Shown: positions 53,955-63,500 of the stretch, piece by piece
How positions within the stretch are numbered: position 1 is the stretch's first letter
Layout of the letters: every line of letters starts with the position of its first letter
Source: an uncultured Clostridia bacterium
Lineage (GTDB): Bacteria; Bacillota; Clostridia; Lachnospirales; CAG-274
Direction: 5' to 3'
DNA: 64,000 bases
Assembly (NCBI GenBank): GCA_947627855.1
Contig: CANQXR010000007.1
Span: 1 to 64,000, forward strand
The notes under the pieces: model-generated
What the model was told of the DNA's origin: nothing
What the model saw: the letters and a program-made list of their open reading frames with translations, nothing else
Database searches by the model: none
Position numbers and translations under genes: made by a program

Positions 53955-55909
53955 TATGCCATCTCCTTAATATTTGACTCGATAAAATCTATTTCCTTAT
54001 CACTAAACCTATATTTTTTGTATAGTTGAACTTCAATACTTCGTTCATCAACAGACCAATCTATATCGGAATTGTCCGAAAAATTTTGCAATGGAACAAA
54101 GCTCATGACAAGTTTAGATAGGCCATATCCGCTCATTGACATTAGCATCAAAAATCGCACAAGTCTTGTCCGCATGTATTTATAAAGATTTTCAGCGGGC
54201 TTTTTTTGTTCATAATTTCCAATCAAAAAATATGAATGTGTGCATACCTCATTGGGTCCGATAACTTTCATGGAACTTGGAATAACTCGGAATGTCCCAT
54301 CTTTACTTGGCTCGCCGGCATGCTCCGCACCAGTCTTACTTATCATAACACAAAAATTATCAATATACTCTATGCCTTTTATGATTTCACTCCTTGAGAT
54401 ATATGTAATGCAATTACTGGCGTAGAGGGTCAAAGCGTCTTTTCCAGATTTTTCAGTACGTCCTCGGTAATTTGTAGACAAACCGAATGGCATCAATCCA
54501 CTTGTAATGGTAGCTAAACTTACTGGCGTAACTTTCTCAACCTTGTGAATGATATCTACTGCCCGATTATATCTAACCAATACCGGAAACTCTGACAAAT
54601 CTCTTATTTTTGTTGAAGTTTCGCCATTTGTTGTATTTGTAAAAGTGCAATCACCTTCATAATTCCTTTTCCAAACAAAATAATTTACACCGCCACTAAT
54701 GCTTGTATTAGGGAAAATGTCTTTAGCGTTTGTATAATCCACAATTGCCTTAAGATGATGGTCATTAAGCATTTCGCTTCTAAAGCTATCCAATCCCATC
54801 CCACCTGAAAACCAACGGGACGGTGTAATTAATGATATGCTATTTGACGCAATTTTCTTGGCTTCATTCATAAACAAATTATAAACTGGCTTTGCTTGCC
54901 TACCTGCTCCATCTGTATCTTGTTGATACGGAGGATTTCCAATCACATAATCAAATAATTTCTTTCCCATGACTTTCATCTCCTTTATATCCATAAACTT
55001 CAGAGAAGCGTTATTTCTCCAGTTAAATATCCTACATGGTTCGGCTTCCGGAACATCTTTACTTTCGTTCTCTGCACCAGGCATATCAAAGAGTGTTATC
55101 TGTTTAAACTCCTCATACGGCTTACCCAGTGGCGCCGTGTCTTTTAAACCGTCCATCTGCCATATATTCCATGCTATTTTGTTAGCCACTTTTTCCAATA
55201 GTTTATCATCCGGACGCTGCTCCCAACGCTCCTCGTAGTAATCCATAAAGGTCAATAACAGGTTTATCCTTGCAATCAGAACATTATCGCCCTGATATTC
55301 ATAACCATATGATGCCTCGAAAGCACGAATCGTCCACTTCACCCAATCCTCATATGTATCGGTATTCTCGTTTACGATCCTGAGCTTCCTGTCAAGCATT
55401 CCTATACGCCGTATCGGCGGAACAATCTTTTCTCCTGTTGACACATCATAACGAGAAACCAGATATGGAGCTTCTCCGCAGGTGATTTCAAGTCGGCGGG
55501 AGTCCACATAGTGCTGCCACTTTTTTCCTTTTGGAAATTCGATTCTTCCCTCAGTAACATTCCATGTGTGATCCTCATTTTCTGTATTAAATACACCTGT
55601 CCGTCCGAACCAATCCTCATCACAGTGATTGTTCATTCGATTGCACAGCCATGCCGGAGTGAATACCTCCGCTCTTTTCCGAGTTCGCTGTACCTGCGCC
55701 TCCGGCGACTTCTGTATGCGTGGACGAATAATATCGGTCCGCCGCAGCAACGTATTCGAATTCATCTGCACCTTGTCGGTGAATCCTTCACCATACTCCT
55801 CGTAGGTAGCCGTAGCCCAGATGATATTCTTTTTTGTCGATTTATCCTGAAGCAGCAAATTCAACACATTTGCCACCGGGCAGCTGCTGATATCTATCAG
55901 GTTTTCCAC
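53954..55909 (-). CDS. Eco57I-like N6-adenine DNA methyltransferase of the restriction system
   Basis: The 651-residue protein carries a methylase start motif E-V-F-T-P-A-W-L-C-N (about residue 85), a divergent cofactor loop L-E-I-T-C-G-E-A-P-Y-L near 145, and the catalytic motif IV I-G-N-P-P-Y-Q-Q near 325. The C-terminal ~250 residues (SRWFSGGMGLDSFRSEML, NTSISGGVNYFVWKRN, GLMPFGLSTNYRGRTEK) form a target-recognition-like region. It would protect the host sites cut by the downstream helicase-nuclease. The start used is GTG 55907-55909 behind AAGGAGGG; the frame is open further upstream without ATG. It is intact while flanking DNA is decayed. Confidence 0.88.
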   Translation of the reverse strand: MENLIDISSCPVANVLNLLLQDKSTKKNIIWATATYEEYGEGFTDKVQMNSNTLLRRTDIIRPRIQKSPEAQVQRTRKRAEVFTPAWLCNRMNNHCDEDWFGRTGVFNTENEDHTWNVTEGRIEFPKGKKWQHYVDSRRLEITCGEAPYLVSRYDVSTGEKIVPPIRRIGMLDRKLRIVNENTDTYEDWVKWTIRAFEASYGYEYQGDNVLIARINLLLTFMDYYEERWEQRPDDKLLEKVANKIAWNIWQMDGLKDTAPLGKPYEEFKQITLFDMPGAENESKDVPEAEPCRIFNWRNNASLKFMDIKEMKVMGKKLFDYVIGNPPYQQDTDGAGRQAKPVYNLFMNEAKKIASNSISLITPSRWFSGGMGLDSFRSEMLNDHHLKAIVDYTNAKDIFPNTSISGGVNYFVWKRNYEGDCTFTNTTNGETSTKIRDLSEFPVLVRYNRAVDIIHKVEKVTPVSLATITSGLMPFGLSTNYRGRTEKSGKDALTLYASNCITYISRSEIIKGIEYIDNFCVMISKTGAEHAGEPSKDGTFRVIPSSMKVIGPNEVCTHSYFLIGNYEQKKPAENLYKYMRTRLVRFLMLMSMSGYGLSKLVMSFVPLQNFSDNSDIDWSVDERSIEVQLYKKYRFSDKEIDFIESNIKEMA

Positions 55910-55979
55910 CAGAGGGTGTCCCTCCTTCCTGCTGACTTCATTAGAAGTCTGATCTTTATCAACTAAATATTTCCCTCAA

Positions 55980-56014
55980 AGCCATCGGCATTAATGTCGG
56001 TGGTTATTTTTATT
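55980..56014 (+). terminator. Possible terminator (plus direction)
   Basis: CCATCGGCAT pairs with ATGTCGGTGG and is followed by TTATTTTTATT. There is no intact plus-strand gene upstream, so it may be a remnant or act on antisense transcription. Confidence 0.4.
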
Positions 56015-56109
56015 GTCTGATCAGGTCCGGCATCGGAAATCGGAATAACCGTTTGCATCTTCCGAATATCTCGGTTCCCTTATGTCCTTAGAGTTCACCT
56101 CTTCACCAT

Positions 56110-56616
56110 TTAGTATCGACCGGTATACCCGCACACATCGTTGCTGATGTCCGGCTCCGTACTAATAACAAAGTGACCAAACTGTATGGACAAGGCTTTA
56201 GCAAATTTATTCTTGTCAGTCCCAACACCTGCAGAAATACCAAACCCTGACATACAATATGCCAGCTTATTTGAATCCGGATTGTCGGAAATATACCGGG
56301 TAAGCCCGTCAAGGTCTATAGGATTCGGAAAGCTCGCCTTGATTTCATCAGTCAATACACAATCCTTCGCATAGTGTTTTTCGCTTTCAAGGTATACATT
56401 CGCCCAATGCTTCTTGTTTGTTGGCAGCGTGAAATATCTGCTTCCGGTGTCATTGAAGAAACGAATGATATAGACACCCTGATTCTTCTGATTAGCCAGA
56501 GAACCGTACAACTCTCCTAAAAACTCATTGCTCTTGATTCCAATCGCCCTCCCGACACCTGATTTCCGTTACCTAACGTCGGGTCGATAATAATATCAGC
56601 CGAGAACAAAAAACAA
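56110..56616 (-). pseudogene. Decayed gene fragment related to the relic at 49271-49751
   Basis: An open frame from 56511 to 56110 (LYGSLANQKNQGVYIIRFFN, GSRYFTLPTNKKHWANVYL, FGHFVISTEPDISNDVCGY) has no proper start. One frame change upstream connects it to F-S-A-D-I-I-I-D-P-T-L-G-N-G at about 56616. F-G-H-F-V-I-S-T-E-P resembles W-G-H-Y-V-I-T-S-E-P at 49.6 kb. It lies just upstream of the methylase gene, so the restriction module sits between two related relics. Family not recognised. Confidence 0.55.
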
Positions 56617-56703
56617 AGACGATCACTAAAAGTTATTATAAATATTTTTATAAGCAAAGTCAATAGTATATCACGGCAGGACGTACGCATGAAATGTTAT
56701 ATT

Positions 56704-56886
56704 TCAAAATGATAATCTGCGCCTGCCCCTTTCAAACCTTGCTATGCTGAAGGTTTTTAGTATTGATAAACACCATTTATTTATTATATTTAAGTTCTGA
56801 GCTGATATTTTATTTAATGTTGTGTTGGCATCTTCCTTAAAAGTAACATCTGAATGCCAATGCATTATTTCTACCGACCAATGCTG
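56704..56886 (-). pseudogene. C-terminal remnant of an ISAs1-family transposase
   Basis: The frame reads Q-H-W-S-V-E-I-M-H-W-H-S-D-V-T-F-K-E-D-A-N then QNLNIINKWCLSILKTFSIA and ends R-R-L-S-F. This matches the conserved HWxxEN-LHW-LDVTFxEDA block at the end of ISAs1 (H-repeat type) transposases. Sixty codons remain and there is no start. From 56617 to 57002 the rest holds nothing else recognisable. Confidence 0.7.
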
Positions 56887-57002
56887 TCACACTGCTTTAG
56901 AAAATAATTCTATATCAGGCGCCAAACTACTTAAATAATATCTTTTTTCAACTACTTATGTAAACTTACATACGCACCTGTTGATGTTGGGCGGCGACTG
57001 TG

Positions 57003-57575
57003 TTTTTGCTGTAAGGCTTTGTCCCATAAAAAAAAGGGAACGCCCCCAAGTGTCCGTGATGGGCGCTTGTGTGGGGGCGTTCCGGGGGTTATGATTTTAT
57101 TTGGTGTTTTCTGTGAATCTGTAGAGAATGGAGGCTGCCGCCGCTCTGGTGGTGTTTCCGAGAGGATTGATGGTGTCATTTCTTTCACCATACAATTAAT
57201 TTTGCTGTGTGGTTTGTCCCGTAAAAAAGGGGAACGCCCCCAAGTGTCCGTGATGGGCGCTTGTGTGGGGCGTTCCGGGGGTTATGATTTTATTTGGTGT
57301 TTTCTGTGAATCTGTAGAGAATGGAGGCTGCCGCCGCTCCGGTGGTGTTTCCGGGAGGATTGATGGTGTCGTTTCTTTCACCATACAATTAATTTTGCTG
57401 TGTGGTTTGTCCCGTAAAAAAGGGGAACGCCCCCATGTGTCCGTGATGGGCGCTTGTGTGGGGCGTTCCGTGGGTTATGATTTTATTTGGTGTTTTCTGT
57501 GAATCTGTAGAGAATGGAGGCTGCCGCCGCTCTGGTGGTGTTTCCGAGAGGATTGATGGTGTCATTTCCTTCGCC
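57003..57575. repeat. Three tandem copies of the SLH gene 3' end plus terminator (period ~191-198 bp)
   Basis: Units at about 57003-57193, 57199-57384 and 57390-57575 are nearly identical. Each has, on the minus strand, the last ~30 codons of the giant surface gene (D-T-I-N-P-L-G-N-T-T-R-A through F-T-E-N-T-K-stop) followed by a terminator hairpin (GGAACGCCCC...GGGGCGTTCC with a T-run). Only the third unit is joined to the full gene. The outer copies carry small differences such as GERND for GEGND. Plus-strand frames through the units are shadows. Confidence 0.85.
57415..57470 (-). terminator. First rho-independent terminator of the giant SLH gene
   Basis: GGAACGCCCC (57469-57460 on the minus strand) pairs with GGGGCGTTCC (57433-57424), followed by CCTTTTTT. 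Two further copies lie downstream in the tandem units near 57040 and 57240. Confidence 0.85.
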
Positions 57576-60500
57576 GGAAATTATGCCTGCGCTTACTGCC
57601 CATTCTACATTTTCCTTTGCCCAGTCGGAAACATTCTCATTATCCTTGAATTCGCTGAGATCTTCCTCGGGGGCAGGCTGTGTGTCAATACCCTTGAATG
57701 CGGCATATCTGTTCATAATTGCCGCCATCTGCTCTCTTGAGATGGGTATGTCGGGCATAAAGCTTGTTTCGGAATATCCCATAACTATTCCGTTTGCCTC
57801 TGCCCATGAAACAGCATCAGCATAATATGCCTCATCTGCTACGTCCTCGAATGTGCACTTGCCGCTTACCTTTGGTGAGCCTTCCGCTCTGTAAAGTATA
57901 GCTACTATCATAGCCCTTGTAACAGGCTTCAGCGGTTCAAATGCGGTCTTTTCGGTTCCGCTCATAATTCCGTTTGTGTTTGCCCACTTAACAGCCTCAT
58001 AATACCAGCTGTCACTGTCAACGTCCTCAAAGGGATTTGTCCAGCTTTCGGTCTTGTCTGTGTCAACGCCTGTGCTGCCGCTGTCTGAGCTGTTGCTGCC
58101 CTCTGCGCTGCTGTTGTCTGCATTTTCTTCGGCGCTGTCCTTTGAATCGTCAGTCTTTTCGCTGCTGCTTGTAGTTACTTCGGTGGTCTTTTCGGAGGTA
58201 ACCTTTCCTCCTCCGCCGCCGCCACCGCCGCCACCGCCGCCGCCGGCGTTGGAGCTGCCTGAAGGCTGTATAACTGTTACGCTTACGCTTATTTCTATGG
58301 GAGCGTAGTTTGCGTTGTCGGGAGTGAATATAACGATTTCGTCAGAGATTCCCGGTTTAACCGACTTGCCGCCGTCCTTGAAGCTGTAAGTTCCGCTGAG
58401 TACATTACCGTTCAGATCGGTGAATTCTCCGCCCCTGATTTCTGCGCTTTCAAGCTTTGCGCCTGTTATAAGCTGTGAAATCTGAGGAAGTGTCTTTAAC
58501 TCAGGCTTTGCCTGAAGCACATTTATGCTTACCGTTCTTACAAGGCTTACTCCTTCATACTCATAAAACTCAGAATCGTTTGGCGTAAATACAACATCGT
58601 ATGACTGTACGCCGGCATCGGGCATAATGCTGCCATCAGCCCATTCAAAGCTGCCGTTTGTGTTTCCTCCGCTGAATTCAGACTGAGAAAGTGTCATACC
58701 GTAAGTAATATCGCCTGCGGTGGGGAATATGATTTCTCCCGGAATTCCCTTTATAATTTCAAATGTAACCTCTGTTTCGCCTGTGTAGTTGCCCTTATAG
58801 GTGATGATAACACTTCCCTCGCCCATAAGGTTTTCGCCGTAGTCAAGGTCATAGTCCGTTCCCTCTGCAAGAGCCGTTTCTCCGTCAGAAACAGAAACCT
58901 TCGGTCTTATCTGACTTCCCGTATATCTGAGGGTAGGTATATCCTCGACAGTAAGTCCCTCGCTGCTCTTGGGCGTAATTTCAATGGGGCTGTCAAGAGC
59001 CACATTTCCTGCGTTATCGGAAACGGTATAATAATCCGCATCTTTTCCGCTAAGCACTATTCCGCTGAGGTCAACGGCGTTATATTCGCCGGCATTTGCC
59101 GACGACAGGCTGCCCTGTGCGCTGAGAGTCACATCATCGTCATCATTGTTTGAAGGTGTAAGGCTTACGCTTATGTCCTTCGTGCCGTCATAGGTTCTGC
59201 CCTGTGCACTTACCGTATATGTGAGAGGACGTCTTTCCATATTGATGGTGATTTGCGTGGAGCTTCCCTCTACGTTGTCGTTTCCGCTGTAAACTATATC
59301 TATTATATTCTGTCCTATCTGAAGCATTCTTTCATATGTGTCCAGAACGATCGTATGCTCTGAGCCGAATGTTTCGTAAGGACTTCCATTTATTACAAGC
59401 GTTACATAATCGCCTTCAGCGGCTGCGCCGTCAACGCTTACGTTAAGCTCTGCCTTATCGCCGTAAACAACCGTTTCACCGCCGGAAACAACCGTCACTG
59501 TGGAGGGAGCCTTCACAATATTGAAGCTTACCGTTCTTGTTCCCTCATAGTTTCCGCCAAATACAAGCTCAACAGTTGCCTGACCTGCATTTACGTTGTC
59601 GGAATATGAAACCTCATAGTCACTTCCTGCCGAAAGTGTCTTTCCTATGGCATCATCTGTTACGGTAACAGGCGGTGTGATATCCGAGCCGGTGTATGTC
59701 TGGTCGTCGATTGTCTGAATGGTTAACTTTCCGCTGTCCTTTGCATATATTTCAGCAGATGTGTCAAGGCTTATCTCGCCGCTTTCCTCCACTTCGTAAT
59801 ATCCGTCGTCTACGGTCACTTCGGAAAGAACAACGCTGTCGTAGAATCCCGCATCACCTGATGAAACAGTCGCCTTACCTGTTATGTTGGGAAGGTCGCC
59901 GTTTACCGCTGCGCCTGCTTCGGGTGAAAATTCCGCAGGCATATCGGGAGTTGAGTCATATTCCTTGTCATTTATCTTTACCGTGTAGGGCAAAGGCTTT
60001 TTGTCAAGTCTTACGCTTGCCTCGGCGCTGATGCTGTCGTTAAGGTTCGGAGTTCCGCCGTATGCGGCAGTGATTATGTTTTCTCCTATCTTAAGCTTTC
60101 TGTCAGCCGTGGAAACCTCTATCGAAGCCGTTCCGCTAAGTCCGTCAGGAGCGTATGTCACAACGCCGCTGCCCAGAATCTCATCGCCGACACGAAGCTC
60201 TACTGTGTCAAAACCAAGCACTATGCTCATAATTTCGGTATGCTCGGCCTTTCTCACATTTGCCGTAACGGTAAAGGTGTCGCCGTATACTGCGCTTTCG
60301 GGAGCCGTTATCTGTGTAACGGAGTCCGCCTTTACAATTACAAAGCTTTCCGTCATTTCTCCCTCATAGTTGCCCTTGAAGGTTATCTGAACAGATGCTT
60401 CTCCTGCCTCCGTGTTGTTCGTGAATACAGCGTCATAGTCTGTTTCGTTGGCAAGGGTCATACCGTTATAGGTGATATGAAGCTCAGGCACTATGGCGCT

Positions 60501-63500
60501 GCCCGTATATACCTGTTTTCCTATCGGCTCAATTTCAACGCCCTCTGAAACATTTTTGCGTTCTATTTTAAGCTTTGATGTCTGAGGGTCAGACTGTACT
60601 GTATAATACTGAGCGTCATCGCCTGTAAGAGTAACCTCATAGAAGGTTACGTCATAATCTCCCGCATTTGCGCTTGCTGCCGATGTCTTTGCGGATACTG
60701 TTACATTGTCGCCCTCTATTTCATCATCGGGGCTGAGTTCAATCGTATAGTCTGCGCTGCCGTCATATTCCTTTGAAACGGCTTCGGGAATTGTATAGCT
60801 AAGGGTCTTTGGCGTGATTTCAACGCTTGTTTCGCTGCCCTCTCCGCCGTTTAAGTTTACACTTCCGCCATAAACCGCCTTTACGACTGTTGTGCCAACA
60901 GGAATAAGCTTTTCGGTGGTATCATAGTTAAGTGTCGCCGTGCCGGAATCCTTTCTGTCCTCATTGTTATATTCTACCTTCGCAGAGCCTATACAAACAT
61001 CTCCCGCATAGAATGAAACATAATCCTGTTCCGCTACCGCTGTGAGAGCTATCTCTGCTATGGGGCTTGGCGCCTTTGCAACGCTTGCGGAAATCGTGAG
61101 GTTTTCGCCGTATACCGCCGATGAATCACCTGATGAAACTACTGAGTCGGCCTTTATGATTTCAAAAAACTCTGTTACCTCGCCTGTGTAATTGCCCTTG
61201 AAGGTGACGGTCACGCTTGCTTTCTTAGTTACGTCTATGTTGGAACCGAAGGATACGTCATAATCCCTGTCCCTTACAAGGTCAAGCTCTCCGCAGTTAA
61301 GGCTTACCTCGGGACATATCTGACTGCCCGTGTAAATCTGCTGCTCTATGTTTGCTATGTCCACATGACTTGCGTTCTGTGCTAAAATCGTAACATTTGC
61401 CGTCGGAACGCAGGAAACGGTGTAATAATCCTTATGAGCGCCTGTAAGCTCTGCCTCGAAGAATTGAACCGTGTAAGGCTCTTCCCTTACATTGGGGCTG
61501 TCGGTGTCGCCGATTGCAGTAATCTGAACTTCGTCATCACCTATCTTGTCGGTGGGAACGCCTTCAGCTCTTACCTCGGTTTTTCCGTCATAGGTCTTTT
61601 CCATATCCGCTACCGTGTAGTTCAGCTCTCTGGGAAGGAGAAGAACCGTCATTTCGCCATTCGTGCCGCCGTTCAGGTTTACACTGCCCTCATATACCGC
61701 AGTTACGGTGTTTGTGCCGGGCTTGAATTTATTGTCAGCGGTGAGGGTTATTCTTGCAGTTCCCTCGTCCATATGCTGAGGGTCGTTATATTTAACGTCC
61801 TTAGAGCCAAGAAGTATTCCGTTCTCGTCGCCAAGGTAGAAGTAAACCGTATCTCCGTCATCTGCGGAAATTTTTGCCGGTTCGGCTTTCTTCACATTGA
61901 CCGTAAGTGTAAATTCATCGCCGTAGGTTACGGTTTCGCTTGTGCCCTGTATAACAGAGTCTGCTTTTACGATATCGAATTCGGCCTCTGTACCTCCCGT
62001 GTAGTTGCCTGTAAATGTAACCTTTACCTTTGCTCTCTTTCCTGTTCCCTCTGTTACGTTTTCATTGTTTTCATAGCTGAGGGTATAATCTTTATTCTTT
62101 ACGAAATGTATTCCCTCATAGTTTATGGTAACATCGGGGGTTGCTCCTCCTCTTACGAAAATCTGAGGAGGTATTTCTTCTATTTCAGCCCCGTTTATTT
62201 CCTTGGCTGTTATGGTCACTTCCGCACTTTCGGAGGCTGCATGGAGAGTATAATATCCTGCGTGCTCTCCGCCTATTGATGAAAGATTTTCATAGAAAGT
62301 AACCGTATAGGGGTCAGCGCTTACGTTGGGGCTGTCCGTATTGCCCTTCACGGTGACTTCAACGCTGTCGCCGGGAATAAGTCCCTCTTCGGGTGTGGGC
62401 GAGAATTTATAGCTTACCTCCGTACTTCCGTCATATTCCTTGGTGAAGGAAGGAACAGTATAGGTAAGCTCCTTGGGGTTAAGTCTGAAGGAAATATTGT
62501 TTCCGTTGCTTCCGTTCAGATTTACGCTGCCGCCGTATACCGCCGTAATCACATTTACGCCGGGGGAAAGCTTTTTGTCAGCCGTTGTGCGAAGTGTCGC
62601 TGTTCCGCCGTCGCCGGAATATTCAACGGGAGCAGTGCCTATGGGTGTTTCTCCCGCATAGAACGCAACATAATCCTGAGCCGCCGTAAGAGCAACCGTC
62701 TGAATTGCGGACCTCTTAACCTCCGCAGTAATTACCATTTCAGAGCCGTAGGTTGCTTCGCCGTCAGCGGGTGTCACTGTGGAATCAGCCTTTTTGATTG
62801 TGAAATCCACTGTTTTCTGTCCCGTGTAGTTGCCTGTGAAGTCTATGGTTATTGTTGCTTTGCCTGCGTCCTTGTTGTTATTATATGAAAGATTGTAGTC
62901 CTTCTGATTTACAAGGGTATAATCTCCAAGGCTTATTGTCGGCAGAGGAGTTATCTCCGAGCCTGTATAAACCTGTTCCTCAATAGGAGCAACACAATCC
63001 TCATTTGTCATATCCTTTTGCTTGACAATAATATTCAGAGATATCTCTGCCTCCTTTGTATGTGTTGTTGAAACAGTCATAAAAGGAGAATTGTCAGTCA
63101 CCTTGAGCTTGACCCGTGAACTGCCCACATCGTCTGTTGTTCTTCCCGAAAGAACGCCGTCGGAAGAAAGATTCAGACCTGTGGGAAGATTTCCCTCAGA
63201 TATTGCGAATGTGAAGTCGCCGTTCTTTACGTCAACATCGTTTCCTGCCGAATCCTTAAGCTTGAATTCAGACTTTATATCCATATTGAAGTCAGTATTA
63301 TGTATAACTTCAATATCCTGCTGAACATTTTCGCTGAACTCTCTCGCATAAACGGCATAAACCGTTGTGTCCTTGCTTATGGTGAAGTTGTCGGAACTGC
63401 CGAATGCGTCCGTCCTTGATGCCCTGTCAAGAGTCCAGTGTGAGAACTGTCCGCCTGTGGCAGTGGGATTTTTGTCTGCTTCGGGCTTAACGGTCTTGCC

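Noticed and set aside
50580..55909. Calling the restriction genes a BREX or DISARM locus
   Set aside because: None of the other signature genes (PglZ, BrxC, DrmA/B) are present; the domain set fits a two-gene restriction-modification system.
57003..57575. Possible CRISPR-like array because of three regular repeats
   Set aside because: Repeats are ~190 bp, contiguous without spacers, and are copies of a gene end plus terminator.
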